Positions 1 through 7,722 of a DNA stretch of 24,202 nucleotides are shown here, in pieces. This stretch comes from Yoonia sp. (GTDB lineage: Bacteria > Pseudomonadota > Alphaproteobacteria > Rhodobacterales > Rhodobacteraceae). The notes under the pieces were generated by a model. The model searched no databases. It was not told the DNA's origin and saw nothing but the letters and a program-made list of their open reading frames with translations. How positions within the stretch are numbered: position 1 is the first letter of the stretch; every line of letters begins with the position of its first letter. The position numbers and the translations under genes were made by a program. The stretch is taken from NCBI GenBank assembly GCA_020627605.1, contig JAHDGO010000003.1, positions 1 to 24,202 of the forward strand, given 5' to 3'.

Positions 1-25
1 CGATAAAGATCGGCGGGGCAGTCAT

Positions 26-1555
26 TTACAAAATCTGGAATACGCGCCGGATGGCGTCATCCTGATCAGGGGTCAGGTAGGCCGGATGATGCTTGGTCAG
101 AATGTCCCGCGCCTTTGCCTTCGCACGCGTCCACGCATCCTGCGCACCATTCGCTGCCCAGGTCCGGGGCTCGTCCCGGCAGGCGAGGGTGGGATAGAAA
201 TAGTCCCGCTCCATCGCGGCAATCGTGTGGCTGTCACCCAGAAAGTGCCCGTCACCAAGAACCGCCTCGGTGATTGCGTCGAAGCCCAGGTTCTCTTCGC
301 TCACCTCGACGCCGCGCAGGGCGCGATAGGTGTGTGAATGCATCTCATCATCCAGCACGAAGGCCTCAAAGCTCGCCCCCAGCAGTGACGCCGTCATGCC
401 AGAGCTTTCGTAGATCAGATTGCCCCCGGCCAGTGCGGCCGCAAGCGAGGTGATCCCCTTTTCGGCCCCATATTGCGCGTCAATCGCCTTGGCATCCGTC
501 ATGGAACTGGCCACGCCCGACGGCAGCCCTATCCAGTTGGACAATTGGGCCGAGGCCGCATTCAGCACGGCGGTTTCCCCGCTGCCGCCGGAAAACGCCC
601 CAGTGCGCAGATCAATGACCAAGGGCCAGTTGGAAAAGATCATCGGGTGGCCTGGTTTGATGGCGTGCACCATCACGAGGCTGGCCAGCGTTTCGGCCAG
701 CGATTGCGCCAGAAATCCGGCAAGGGTTGCAGGGGCCGTCGCACCCGCCTGTGCGGCAGTGATGCAGGATATCGGCATGTTATGGGTGATGCAGCCATAA
801 ACGACGTCCACGGCATCCTCGCCATAGCGCATGGGCGAGATCACGGGGCTGATATGCGCCTTCATGAACGGGCGCTTGGCAAAGGCACCCTCACCCCCCG
901 CCGCGATATCCAGCATCGCGATGATCGGGTCGATATGTTCAGGCAGGGTAAAGGCGGTGGCCGTGGGTTTGGTCGTATTGCGGATCAGCGCATAGGCGGT
1001 GTTCACATCCAGCGCAAAGGGGTCCGCGACATCGGTGGCGATACAGCAACGGGTGAACCAGCTGACATTGGCCAGCGCATCCTGCAACCGGGTGAAGGCG
1101 TGCAGGTCTGCCAGTGTCGACGGGCGATAAAGCCCGTCGTCCAAATCAAGTGTCTGTACTGCGGCGCCACCCGTGCCGAAATAGACCCTGTCACCACCGA
1201 CGACGATCGAACGGTCCTCATCCCGCCCATGCAGGGTAAAGGTCTTGGCTGCCCCTGCGATGGCATCTTCGACAAGCGATTTTGGGAAACAGACCCGCCC
1301 GTTTCCATGATCTGTGGCCCCCGCCGCCAGCAAATCGGCATGCAGGCGATCAGGCACCTCGCCCATGCCCAATTCGTTAAGCAGCCGGATCGCCGTGTCG
1401 TAGATCTGTTGCAGATCATGCTCTGATAGGGGTTTGTAGTGCCCGCCACGCTGGCCGGGCGGGCAGGGGTCAAGTTTGGGTTTGGCGGCGCGCAAAGCTT
1501 TGCGCGCGCTGCGTCCGCCGCTGCGTCTGGCAGAGTGCAATTGAGTGGATGGCAT
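26..1555 (-). CDS. MttB-family (trimethylamine methyltransferase-like) corrinoid methyltransferase
   Basis: About 509 residues, the usual length for the MttB superfamily (PF06253). These proteins move a methyl group from a quaternary or tertiary amine to a corrinoid protein. Family-like segments include FGTGGAAVQTLDLDDG and YRPSTLADLHAFTRL in the first third, and a glycine-rich C-terminal half (GGSGETAVLNAASAQ, SMTDAKAIDAQYGAEKG). There is no in-frame TAG, so it belongs to the non-pyrrolysine branch, whose characterised members act on glycine betaine and related compounds rather than trimethylamine. I chose the ATG at 1555 because an AGAGG lies about 11 nt upstream; the reading frame stays open upstream to about 1648, but with family-unlike sequence. 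It is divergent from the MFS gene. No corrinoid-binding protein or reactivase gene lies nearby, so the substrate cannot be deduced. The family call is firm; the substrate is unknown. Confidence 0.88.
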   Translation of the reverse strand: MPSTQLHSARRSGGRSARKALRAAKPKLDPCPPGQRGGHYKPLSEHDLQQIYDTAIRLLNELGMGEVPDRLHADLLAAGATDHGNGRVCFPKSLVEDAIAGAAKTFTLHGRDEDRSIVVGGDRVYFGTGGAAVQTLDLDDGLYRPSTLADLHAFTRLQDALANVSWFTRCCIATDVADPFALDVNTAYALIRNTTKPTATAFTLPEHIDPIIAMLDIAAGGEGAFAKRPFMKAHISPVISPMRYGEDAVDVVYGCITHNMPISCITAAQAGATAPATLAGFLAQSLAETLASLVMVHAIKPGHPMIFSNWPLVIDLRTGAFSGGSGETAVLNAASAQLSNWIGLPSGVASSMTDAKAIDAQYGAEKGITSLAAALAGGNLIYESSGMTASLLGASFEAFVLDDEMHSHTYRALRGVEVSEENLGFDAITEAVLGDGHFLGDSHTIAAMERDYFYPTLACRDEPRTWAANGAQDAWTRAKAKARDILTKHHPAYLTPDQDDAIRRVFQIL

Positions 1556-1690
1556 GGCGCGAAAGACCTCTGTGGGATCAGGCGCAAAGCCCTTGCCGGA
1601 AACCTTGGGACAACATGCCCTGCCTGTCAAACCTTGCCTGCGTGCCAATCATCGCTTGCCCCTCTGTCAGAAGAGGTGTCGAGTGGCGCC

Positions 1691-2887
1691 ATGAAAATCA
1701 CAGGGCCATATCTGTTTATCCTTGCGACCTTGCTGATCGACGCCATCGGTGTCGGCATTGTCTTTCCGATCATGCCCGACCTGATGGACCGCGTGGGTGC
1801 CGCCAGCACTGCCGAAGGGGCGTTCTGGGGTGGGATCATGATGTCGGCCTATGCGGCAGCGATGTTTCTTTTCGGTCCCATCATCGGCAGCCTGTCTGAT
1901 GCATATGGGCGCAGGCCGATCCTGATCGCCGCCCTTGCGACGCTGACCATTGACTACATGATCATGGCGCTGGCGCAGACCTATTGGGTGCTGCTGATCG
2001 GGCGTGTCCTGGCCGGGATTGCCGGATCAACCTTTATCACGGCAACAGCCTATATCGCCGACATCGCCAAGCCAGAAGAGCGTGCGGCGAGCTTTGGCAT
2101 GATCGGCGCGGCCTTCGGTATTGGCTTTGTGCTGGGACCTGCGCTGGGCGGGCTGGCCTCTGGCTGGCACATCACGGCACCGTTCTGGATTGCGGCTGTC
2201 CTGTCGGCGCTGAACGTCGCATTCGGTATTTTCATCCTGCCGGAATCGTTGAAACCGGAAAACCGCAGGCCGTTTGGGCGGCGCGATCTGAACCCCTTTG
2301 GCACACTGATCCGTGCCTTCCTGATCCCGGGTCTGGCGATTCCGCTGACCTGCATCTTTGTGTTTGAGTTTGCCAATATGGTCTATGTGACCCTCTGGGC
2401 ATTCTGGGGACGAGAGGTCTTTGCCTGGGACGGGTTTACCATCGGGATCACGCTGTCGGCTTACGGCGTGTTGATCGCCATTGTGCAGGCCGGCATCCTG
2501 CCGCAACTGACCAAAAGGCTGGGCGATTATCCCACGCTGATGCTGGCCATTGCGGCCTCTGTCACCTCGCTTATCGGGTTTGGATTTGCCGGGGCTGTCT
2601 GGGCTGTCGTGATCTTTCTGCCCATTGCTGCGCTGTCGGATATGGCCCCGCCGCTGATGACAGCCTTTGCGGCCAATCTGGTGGGTGAGGACCAGCAAGG
2701 GCTGGTGCAGGGTGTCATCGCCGCGCTGGCATCTGTCGGTGCTGTGATCGCCCCGCTCATCCTGACGGCTGTGTTTGAGCGGTCGGTGAATGACGCAGGA
2801 CTTTACCTGCCCGGCGCGCCGTTTCTGTTGGCTGGGGTGATGGTCTTGACGATCGTGCCGCTGATCTGGCGGTTAAGGACGCGATGA
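1691..2887 (+). CDS. TetA-like MFS drug:H+ antiporter (TCR/Tet family)
   Basis: A 398-residue, very hydrophobic protein with about 12 predicted membrane helices, the expected size for a 12-TM major facilitator exporter. Helix 1 carries an aspartate in LLIDAIGVGIVFPIMPDL (residues 14-31), as in tetracycline exporters. The loop between helices 2 and 3 has the MFS motif A, GSLSDAYGRRP (residues 66-76). The ATG at 1691 gives a typical N-terminus (MKITGPYLF). A GTG five codons upstream (1676) is a possible alternative start and has AAGAG directly before it. The gene is divergent from the MttB-like gene, with 135 bp between the two starts. Similarity to TetA is at family level; many marine alphaproteobacteria carry such exporters without tetracycline resistance, so the substrate is unknown. 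The gene is convergent with rpsU. Confidence 0.88.
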   Translation: MKITGPYLFILATLLIDAIGVGIVFPIMPDLMDRVGAASTAEGAFWGGIMMSAYAAAMFLFGPIIGSLSDAYGRRPILIAALATLTIDYMIMALAQTYWVLLIGRVLAGIAGSTFITATAYIADIAKPEERAASFGMIGAAFGIGFVLGPALGGLASGWHITAPFWIAAVLSALNVAFGIFILPESLKPENRRPFGRRDLNPFGTLIRAFLIPGLAIPLTCIFVFEFANMVYVTLWAFWGREVFAWDGFTIGITLSAYGVLIAIVQAGILPQLTKRLGDYPTLMLAIAASVTSLIGFGFAGAVWAVVIFLPIAALSDMAPPLMTAFAANLVGEDQQGLVQGVIAALASVGAVIAPLILTAVFERSVNDAGLYLPGAPFLLAGVMVLTIVPLIWRLRTR

Positions 2888-2943
2888 TCGAGGTCGTGTG
2901 TTCTGGTTTAAGGTTCAAGCTGCCAAGTGTACCCATATGTAGG

Positions 2944-2958
2944 GTGGGTGAAACCCAC
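2944..2958. repeat. Short inverted repeat of the GTAGGGTGGG...CCCAC type
   Basis: GTGGGT and ACCCAC form a perfect 6-bp stem around the 3-nt loop GAA. The context reads GTAGGGTGGGTGAAACCCAC. Intergenic repeats beginning GTAGGGTGGG and ending CCCACC are, from memory, common in many bacterial genomes. This looks like a compact copy lying between the MFS and rpsU stop codons. No U-tract follows it, so it is a poor intrinsic terminator. Only one copy is visible in this window, so its repetitive nature is inferred. Confidence 0.4.
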
Positions 2959-2992
2959 ACCTCAGGCCCGCCATTCGCCTTCTATTGAGCAT

Positions 2993-3032
2993 CCCCAAAA
3001 GAAAACCCCCGCCTGACGGTACAGACGGGGGT
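2993..3032 (-). terminator. Rho-independent terminator of rpsU
   Basis: The arms ACCCCCGCCTG (3005-3015) and CAGACGGGGGT (3022-3032) flank a 6-nt loop. Read on the minus strand, the single imperfect pair becomes G-U, so all 11 pairs form. The minus strand then continues TTTTCTTTT (3004-2996). Stem, loop and U-rich tail all fit an intrinsic terminator 27 nt after the rpsU stop codon. The perfect pairing appears on the minus strand only, which supports this direction, though the GC-rich stem may also hinder the MFS transcript arriving from the other side. Confidence 0.85.
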
Positions 3033-3059
3033 CTTTGATCGGAACGTCTGGGCCTTGCT

Positions 3060-3266
3060 TTACAGCAGACCTTCGCGTTGCAGCTTCTTGCGGGCCAGCT
3101 TGCGCTGACGGCGGATCGCTTCGGCTTTTTCGCGTGCTTTACGCACGGAGGGTTTTTCGAAATGCTGCTTGAGCTTCATTTCACGGAAAACGCCCTCACG
3201 CTGAAGTTTTTTCTTCAGCGCACGCAACGCCTGATCGACGTTGTTATCACGAACACTTACCTGCAT
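3060..3266 (-). CDS. rpsU: 30S ribosomal protein S21
   Basis: A 68-residue, strongly basic protein beginning [20 protein letters not shown], with [23 protein letters not shown] sequence in the middle and an Arg/Lys-rich C-terminus ([17 protein letters not shown]). This is the typical alphaproteobacterial S21. S21 binds the small ribosomal subunit near the anti-Shine-Dalgarno region and helps initiation. The gene is monocistronic: it is flanked by a strong terminator and divergent from the COQ9 gene across 109 bp. The expected start is the ATG at 3266; a purine-rich AGAAAGG lies upstream, rather far from it. Confidence 0.97.
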   Translation of the reverse strand: MQVSVRDNNVDQALRALKKKLQREGVFREMKLKQHFEKPSVRKAREKAEAIRRQRKLARKKLQREGLL

Positions 3267-3375
3267 GTGGTTGACACCACCTTTCTAAGTTGGATTTGCA
3301 AAAATTGCAGGAAGTGGGCAGATAGCAAGATCATCCTAGTTTGTCCAGTGTCTGACACTGAGAGCGGAGGCCACC

Positions 3376-4074
3376 ATGCCAACCCCACCTGTAGACCCGA
3401 AACTGGACCAATTGATCGACGCGGCTTTGCCGCATGTTGCCTTTGACGGCTGGTCGCAGGCCACGTTTGACGCGGCTGTGGCAGAGGTCGGGATGGACCC
3501 CGCCCATGCCCGCACACTTTGTCCGCGCGGTGCCGTTGACCTGGCCGTTGGCTATCACCGGCGCGGCGACATGGCGATGATCGCAGCGCTGGGCGCCGCC
3601 GACATGAGGAACATGCGGTTTCGTGACAAGGTGGCCCATGCCATCCGCCTGCGTCTGCAGGTGATCGACGACAAAGAGGCGGTGCGCCGGGGCACCGTCC
3701 TGTTCTCCTTGCCGCATATGGCACCTGACGGGGCCAAGCTGGTCTGGGGCACGGCGGATGCGATCTGGGATGCACTGGGTGATCCCTCGCGCGATGTGAA
3801 CTGGTACACCAAACGGATGACCCTATCGGGGGTCTATTCGGCGACCGTCCTGTTCTGGCTGGGTGATGACAGCGTCGGCGGGCAGGCGACGGATGCCTTT
3901 ATCGACCGGCGCATCGACAACGTCATGCAATTCGAAAAGGTAAAGGCACAGGTGCGTGACAATCCGCTGACCAAACCCTTTGCCACTTTGGCCGCGCGTC
4001 TGACCGCGCCGATCAAGGCCCCGCCAAAGATGCCTGACGTTGACCTGCCCGGCATGTGGCGCGATCCCAGCTAG
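3376..4074 (+). CDS. COQ9 family protein (ubiquinone biosynthesis accessory)
   Basis: 232 residues. The diagnostic COQ9 core is DVNWYTKRMTLSGVYSATVL followed by FWLGDDS (around residues 139-166), plus an N-terminal helical, TetR-like part. In eukaryotes COQ9 binds isoprenoid lipid and presents the quinone intermediate to the hydroxylase COQ7; alphaproteobacterial members are assumed to act likewise at the membrane. A clear ribosome site GCGGAGG sits 7 nt before the ATG. The gene is followed after 51 bp by a quinone oxidoreductase on the same strand, which may be cotranscribed, since GAGGAGG precedes that gene and no terminator is visible between them. The family assignment is secure; the bacterial role is inferred from the eukaryotic protein. 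Confidence 0.93.
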   Translation: MPTPPVDPKLDQLIDAALPHVAFDGWSQATFDAAVAEVGMDPAHARTLCPRGAVDLAVGYHRRGDMAMIAALGAADMRNMRFRDKVAHAIRLRLQVIDDKEAVRRGTVLFSLPHMAPDGAKLVWGTADAIWDALGDPSRDVNWYTKRMTLSGVYSATVLFWLGDDSVGGQATDAFIDRRIDNVMQFEKVKAQVRDNPLTKPFATLAARLTAPIKAPPKMPDVDLPGMWRDPS

Positions 4075-4125
4075 GGTTTCCAATCCCGCGCTGATACCGC
4101 AAAACGGCCCCGAGGAGGATCGCCC

Positions 4126-5097
4126 ATGAAAGCCATCGAGATTTCCCAGCCCGGCGGGCCAGAAGTGCTGCGCGTGACAGAGCGGCCGATGCCAGACCCC
4201 GCCCATGACCAGGTGGTGATCAAGGTGGCCTATGCCGGTGTGAACCGTCCGGATGCGTTGCAACGCGCAGGCATGTACAACCCGCCAAAGGGCGCCAGTG
4301 ACCTGCCGGGGCTTGAGGCCGCAGGCGAGGTCGTGGCCAAAGGCGCTGGCGTGTCCGCATGGCAGGTCGGCGATCAGGTTTGCGCCCTGTTGCCCGGTGG
4401 CGGCTATGCTGAATATGTTGCCACACCCGCCGCCCACTGCCTGCCGATCCCCGGTGGTCTGACCCTGAAACAGGCGGCCTGCCTGCCAGAGACGTTTTTT
4501 ACGGTCTGGTCAAATGTTTTTATGCGCGGTGGCCTGCAAGCCGGGCAGCGGTTTCTGGTCCACGGTGGCAGTTCCGGGATCGGAACAACGGCGATCCAGC
4601 TTGCTGATGCCTTTGGCGCGCGTGTCTTTGCCACTGCAGGGACAGACGAAAAATGCCTCGCCTGTACGGGGTTGGGGGCCGAGGCGGCGTTCAACTACCG
4701 TGAGGACGATTTTGTTGAAAAAATGCAATCACTTGGCGGTGCTGATCTGATCCTTGATATGGTGGGCGGCCCCTATATCCAGCGCAATCTGAAATCGCTG
4801 GCTGATGACGGCACATTGGTCCAGATCGCATTCCTGCAAGGACCAAAGGCAGCTTTGAACCTGGTGCAGTTGATGACGCGGCGGCTGACGATCATGGGAT
4901 CAACGCTGCGTCCCCAGTCGGATCTGGCCAAGGCGCGGATCGCAGAGGAACTCAAGACCCATGTCTGGCCTCTGATCGCGGCGGGCAAGGTGGCCCCCGT
5001 CATGGATGAGGAATTCAGCCTGGCGGACGCCGCTGCCGCACATGCCCGCATGGAAAGCAGTACGCATATCGGAAAGATCGTGCTGAAGGTCGCCTGA
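4126..5097 (+). CDS. NAD(P)H:quinone oxidoreductase, zinc-free MDR (PIG3 type)
   Basis: 323 residues, the normal size for this branch of the medium-chain dehydrogenase/reductase family. The N-terminal GroES-like half contains YAGVNRPDALQRAGMYNPP (residues 36-54) and lacks the zinc-binding Cys/His set of alcohol dehydrogenases. The Rossmann half has the cofactor motif HGGSSGIGTTAIQLA (146-160), where these enzymes prefer NADPH. The start is fixed by GAGGAGG just upstream of the ATG. It probably performs one-electron reduction of quinones or reduction of reactive carbonyls in the cytoplasm. It lies downstream of COQ9 in the same direction, but a role in ubiquinone metabolism is only suggested by position. 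Its stop codon is 3 nt from that of the convergent TRIC gene. Confidence 0.92.
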   Translation: MKAIEISQPGGPEVLRVTERPMPDPAHDQVVIKVAYAGVNRPDALQRAGMYNPPKGASDLPGLEAAGEVVAKGAGVSAWQVGDQVCALLPGGGYAEYVATPAAHCLPIPGGLTLKQAACLPETFFTVWSNVFMRGGLQAGQRFLVHGGSSGIGTTAIQLADAFGARVFATAGTDEKCLACTGLGAEAAFNYREDDFVEKMQSLGGADLILDMVGGPYIQRNLKSLADDGTLVQIAFLQGPKAALNLVQLMTRRLTIMGSTLRPQSDLAKARIAEELKTHVWPLIAAGKVAPVMDEEFSLADAAAAHARMESSTHIGKIVLKVA

Positions 5098-5100
5098 GCG

Positions 5101-5724
5101 CTACTGGCGCGGCGGGTAGGGTTTATAGACCGGCAGCCGCCAGCCAAAGGCGACACTGCCCGCCCGCAGGATCAGTGTGACCACCCCGCAGACCAACAGG
5201 GCCAGTGACAGTGGCAGACCGACGGCCAGCGCGCCAAGCCCGGCCCCTGCACCGCAAAGGGCGCATGTGACGTAAAGCTCCCCCTGTCTTAGCACCAGCG
5301 GCACCTCATTGCAGACCACATCGCGCATCAGCCCGCCAAAGCAGCCGGTCACGATCCCCATGATCAGAACGACGGCCCGGGACTGGTCCAGCGTGACCGC
5401 CACCGCAAAGCCTGCCGGGACAGCGACCGCCAGCGCGCAGGCGTCAAGCCAGAGGATGGTGCGATACCGGCTTTCCAGAAGATGCGCGGTAAAGAAAGTC
5501 AACACCGCCGCTGTCGCAGCAACCCCGATATAGGTGGGGTTCGCGACCCAGAAGACGGTGTCGCGGTTCAGGATCACGTCACGCAGGGTGCCACCGCCCA
5601 CCGCCGTCAGGCTGGCAATGAAGATAAAGCCGAAGATATCCAGCTGCGCCCGGCTCGCCACCAGCGCACCCGTCAGGGCAAAGACAAAGACGGAGGCGTA
5701 GTCGAGAAGGCTCAGCATGCTCAT
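5101..5724 (-). CDS. TRIC/UPF0126 family membrane protein
   Basis: 207 residues with about seven predicted membrane helices. It contains the two tandem repeats of PF03458: [10 protein letters not shown] (residues 43-52) and [11 protein letters not shown] (127-137), each followed by a short hydrophobic run. Bacterial members have been shown structurally to be homologues of trimeric intracellular cation channels; E. coli YicG has also been proposed as a glycine transporter. It is the last gene of the minus-strand operon, and its ATG overlaps the rnhA stop codon (ATGA, 5721-5724). A second ATG two codons in is an alternative start. The transported ion or solute cannot be told from sequence. Confidence 0.92.
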   Translation of the reverse strand: MSMLSLLDYASVFVFALTGALVASRAQLDIFGFIFIASLTAVGGGTLRDVILNRDTVFWVANPTYIGVAATAAVLTFFTAHLLESRYRTILWLDACALAVAVPAGFAVAVTLDQSRAVVLIMGIVTGCFGGLMRDVVCNEVPLVLRQGELYVTCALCGAGAGLGALAVGLPLSLALLVCGVVTLILRAGSVAFGWRLPVYKPYPPRQ

Positions 5725-6173
5725 GGCTTGTAGGGTGCCATGCCAGCGCGGGCCAATTCATCGGCCTTTTCGTTTTCAGGGTGGCCTGCGTGGCCCTTTA
5801 CCCATTCCCATGTGACCTGATGGCGCTGGGTGGCTGCATCAAGGCGCTGCCACAGCTCTGCATTCTTGACGGGCTTCTTGGCTGCGGTTTTCCAGCCCTT
5901 CGCCTTCCAGCCATGGATCCACTTGGTGATCCCGTCCTTGACGTAGGAGCTGTCTGTCACAACGGTGATCGCGCTGCCTTTCGACAGGGTTTCCAGCGCC
6001 GTAATCGCCGCCATCAATTCCATACGGTTGTTGGTGGTTTCGGCCTCGCCCCCGCTCAACGCGCGCGATTTCACAACGGTGTCGCCGTCGCGCGCCAGCA
6101 TCAGCACGCCCCAGCCACCGGGGCCGGGATTGCCCGAACAGGCCCCGTCGGTATAGGCAAAAAGCTCAGCCAT
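5721..6173 (-). CDS. rnhA: Ribonuclease HI
   Basis: 150 residues, close to E. coli RNase HI (155). It degrades the RNA strand of RNA-DNA hybrids. The four catalytic carboxylates are present: D9 in [17 protein letters not shown]52 in NNRMELMA, D74 in VVTDSSYV, and D138 in NEKADELAR. The flexible-loop histidine is at residue 128 in [11 protein letters not shown] chose the ATG at 6173 because it begins the conserved core at once ([10 protein letters not shown]); the open frame upstream overlaps the methyltransferase and is not RNase H-like. It overlaps the upstream methyltransferase gene by 8 nt and the downstream TRIC gene by 4 nt. Confidence 0.96.
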   Translation of the reverse strand: MAELFAYTDGACSGNPGPGGWGVLMLARDGDTVVKSRALSGGEAETTNNRMELMAAITALETLSKGSAITVVTDSSYVKDGITKWIHGWKAKGWKTAAKKPVKNAELWQRLDAATQRHQVTWEWVKGHAGHPENEKADELARAGMAPYKP

Positions 6174-6762
6174 GCTTGACCGCCCGCATGATGACAAAAG
6201 GGTCGTCGGTGCCTGCCAGACCACGCTCTGTACCCTCGCGGACGTAGGTTTCGACCAGCCCGCCGCGCTGCAACAGGCCGCGCAGCTCTTCCACGGTGAC
6301 ATAGGTGTAGCGCCGGTCAAGCGCGTCGCGGGCCGCACCTGTGCCGGTTTTCATGCCCACATGCAGCACGCCGTCGGGGCGCAGGGCGCGGCCAATTGCC
6401 TGAAAATGTCGGGTCAGATCACCGCGCGTTGCGTGCAGCAGGCTGAAATTGGCCCAGATCCCGGCATAAACATCTTCACCGCTGATGTCGTCAAAACTGC
6501 CTTGTCGCGCATCCAGCCCGAATTTTTCACGCGCCATTTTGACCATGGCGGCAGAGGCATCAACCGGGTCAGGCACCAGCCCTGCGGCTTTCATATGGGC
6601 CGATGCCGCGCCCGGCCCGCAGCCAAGGTCCAGCACCCGCCCGCCTTTGGGGATCAGGGCGATAAAGTCGCGCAGGCTTTCATCCGGCGCTGTCGCGGCA
6701 AAGGTCGCGGCGTAGTCGGCGGCCTTGGCGTCATAGACGGCGATGGTGCGCGCATCGGCCAT
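6166..6762 (-). CDS. Class I SAM-dependent methyltransferase
   Basis: 198 residues. Motif I of the SAM-binding Rossmann fold is VLDLGCGPG (residues 43-51), followed by [11 protein letters not shown] (acidic loop binding the SAM ribose, here D69) and the later [15 protein letters not shown] and [14 protein letters not shown] segments of the UbiE/COQ5-like group. The substrate is unknown; a small molecule is more likely than a nucleic acid. The start at 6762 overlaps the stop of the DUF3429 gene by one base (TGATG), so translation is probably coupled. The gene sits between the membrane protein and rnhA within the operon; nothing there reveals its substrate. Confidence 0.9.
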   Translation of the reverse strand: MADARTIAVYDAKAADYAATFAATAPDESLRDFIALIPKGGRVLDLGCGPGAASAHMKAAGLVPDPVDASAAMVKMAREKFGLDARQGSFDDISGEDVYAGIWANFSLLHATRGDLTRHFQAIGRALRPDGVLHVGMKTGTGAARDALDRRYTYVTVEELRGLLQRGGLVETYVREGTERGLAGTDDPFVIMRAVKHG

Positions 6763-7211
6763 CAGATCACCAGCGGCAGCAGCGACAGAAGGACGATGGC
6801 CGTCAGAAGGACACGCAGCTGCATCCACCAGGCCGGGGCGAGACCCAGCCGCCAGAAATGCCAGTCCAGCAAGAGAAGTCCCAGAAACCCGGTGATCAGG
6901 TTCACGCCTGCGGTGGTTGGTCCGCCGCCGGTCATGAAGAACGCCCAAAGCGCCGGGATCACCGACAGGACATAGCCCGCGGTGGCCATCCGCCCTGTGG
7001 CCTTGGTGGCAAAACCCCAAAGCACGCCAGACATGAATGACAGGATTACCGCGCCATAGAACAGTTGCACGTAAGGCCCGATAAACCGTCCGCCAAGATT
7101 GGCCTGCCCCCAGATGGCCAGGTCCGGGACCAGCACCGAGGCCGCCCCCCAAAGAAATGGTATCAATCCGGCAAGGCCAAGGATCAGGGCGGAACGGGGG
7201 ATCTGTGTCAT
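6762..7211 (-). CDS. DUF3429-type integral membrane protein
   Basis: 149 residues, nearly all hydrophobic, with about five predicted membrane helices. Helix 1 spans about residues 8-28, there is a GAVILSFMSGVLWGFA segment near residue 53, and aromatic-rich WHFWRLGLAPAWWMQLR lies near residue 116. This pattern matches what I know of DUF3429 proteins, which are common in Rhodobacterales and have no assigned biochemical function. Its ATG overlaps the stop of the YdeI-like gene (ATGA, 7208-7211) and its stop overlaps the start of the methyltransferase, so it is firmly inside the operon. I propose no function. Confidence 0.8.
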   Translation of the reverse strand: MTQIPRSALILGLAGLIPFLWGAASVLVPDLAIWGQANLGGRFIGPYVQLFYGAVILSFMSGVLWGFATKATGRMATAGYVLSVIPALWAFFMTGGGPTTAGVNLITGFLGLLLLDWHFWRLGLAPAWWMQLRVLLTAIVLLSLLPLVI

Positions 7212-7663
7212 GGCAGTGTAGCTATCATCTTGGCGATGCGGTTCTTGCGGGTGTCAGGCCGCTTTGCCGTGGTGATGGCATGCAGCAATCCGCGTTGCTT
7301 GCCCGCTGTCAGCGCGTTCCAGCGGTCAGTGGCTGCGGCCTGTCGCAGGGCAAGGGTCACATCGTCCGGGACGTCAACGTCATTGGGGTCTGCCTTTCGC
7401 AACCGCACGTCGAATATGTCACCGGGTGCGACGCCGATCTCATCCGACAGACTTTTGCCAGCCCAAAGGAATACACCGTCGATGACGGGCGCCTTGGTCA
7501 GGGCCAGATTGACCGGCAGATCATTGATCTCGCCCTCGACCCGTTTGGCGCCCTCCGCCTCCAAGGCTGCGGTGATGTCGTCAGGCAGGCGCAAGACCGT
7601 ATAGATCGATTTGCCCCACTCCATTGCCGTGATCTGGCCTTCGAATGTGTGGTATGTCGTCAT
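7208..7663 (-). CDS. YdeI/OmpD-associated family protein with DUF1905 domain
   Basis: 151 residues in two parts. Residues 5-90 resemble DUF1905: FEGQITAMEWGKSIYTVLRLP, then VNLALTKAPVIDGVFLWAGKSL and GVAPGDIFDVRLRKADP. Residues 95-150 resemble the C-terminal OmdA/YdeI helical segment: LRQAAATDRWNALTAGKQRG and ITTAKRPDTRKNRIAKMI. Some relatives have been linked to protection against bacteriocins or peptides, but the biochemical activity is unknown. The ATG at 7663 has only a weak purine stretch (GAGAAAG) just before it. It overlaps the end of a possible 20-codon ORF, so initiation may be coupled to translation from upstream. Confidence 0.85.
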   Translation of the reverse strand: MTTYHTFEGQITAMEWGKSIYTVLRLPDDITAALEAEGAKRVEGEINDLPVNLALTKAPVIDGVFLWAGKSLSDEIGVAPGDIFDVRLRKADPNDVDVPDDVTLALRQAAATDRWNALTAGKQRGLLHAITTAKRPDTRKNRIAKMIATLP

Positions 7664-7722
7664 GCTTTCTCATACGCCAGACGCAGGGCCAATGCAGTGA
7701 TCAGAAATTGCAGACTGATCAT
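7660..7722 (-). CDS. Possible 20-codon ORF bridging ispH and the YdeI-like gene
   Basis: On the minus strand, the gap between ispH and the YdeI-like gene is exactly filled by an ATG-to-TGA frame encoding [20 protein letters not shown]. Its ATG shares one base with the ispH stop (TGATG, 7720-7724), and its TGA overlaps the ATG of the next gene (ATGA, 7660-7663). The peptide is hydrophobic and leucine/alanine-rich, ending in charged residues, like a minimal membrane helix. Both junctions copy the coupling style of the rest of the operon. The strongest doubts are that a 20-codon ORF can occur by chance and that it has no clear ribosome site of its own. It could serve as a coupling device, carrying ribosomes from ispH to the next gene, rather than as a functional peptide. 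Confidence 0.4.
   Translation of the reverse strand: MISLQFLITALALRLAYEKA

Noticed and set aside
473..1426. Long plus-strand open frame of about 317 codons opposite the MttB-like gene
   Set aside because: It is a shadow of the true minus-strand gene: its translation is rich in Arg, Gly, His and Gln with no recognisable motif, and the opposite strand is clearly MttB-like.
1556..1690. TTGACA-type box on the minus strand in the MttB/MFS gap
   Set aside because: A good -35 match exists, but nothing at 16-18 nt resembles a -10 box, so the promoter cannot be placed.
3295..3315. TTGCAA/TTGCA direct repeats between rpsU and COQ9 as a fatty-acid regulator site
   Set aside because: Too short and imperfect, and neither flanking gene fits such a regulon.
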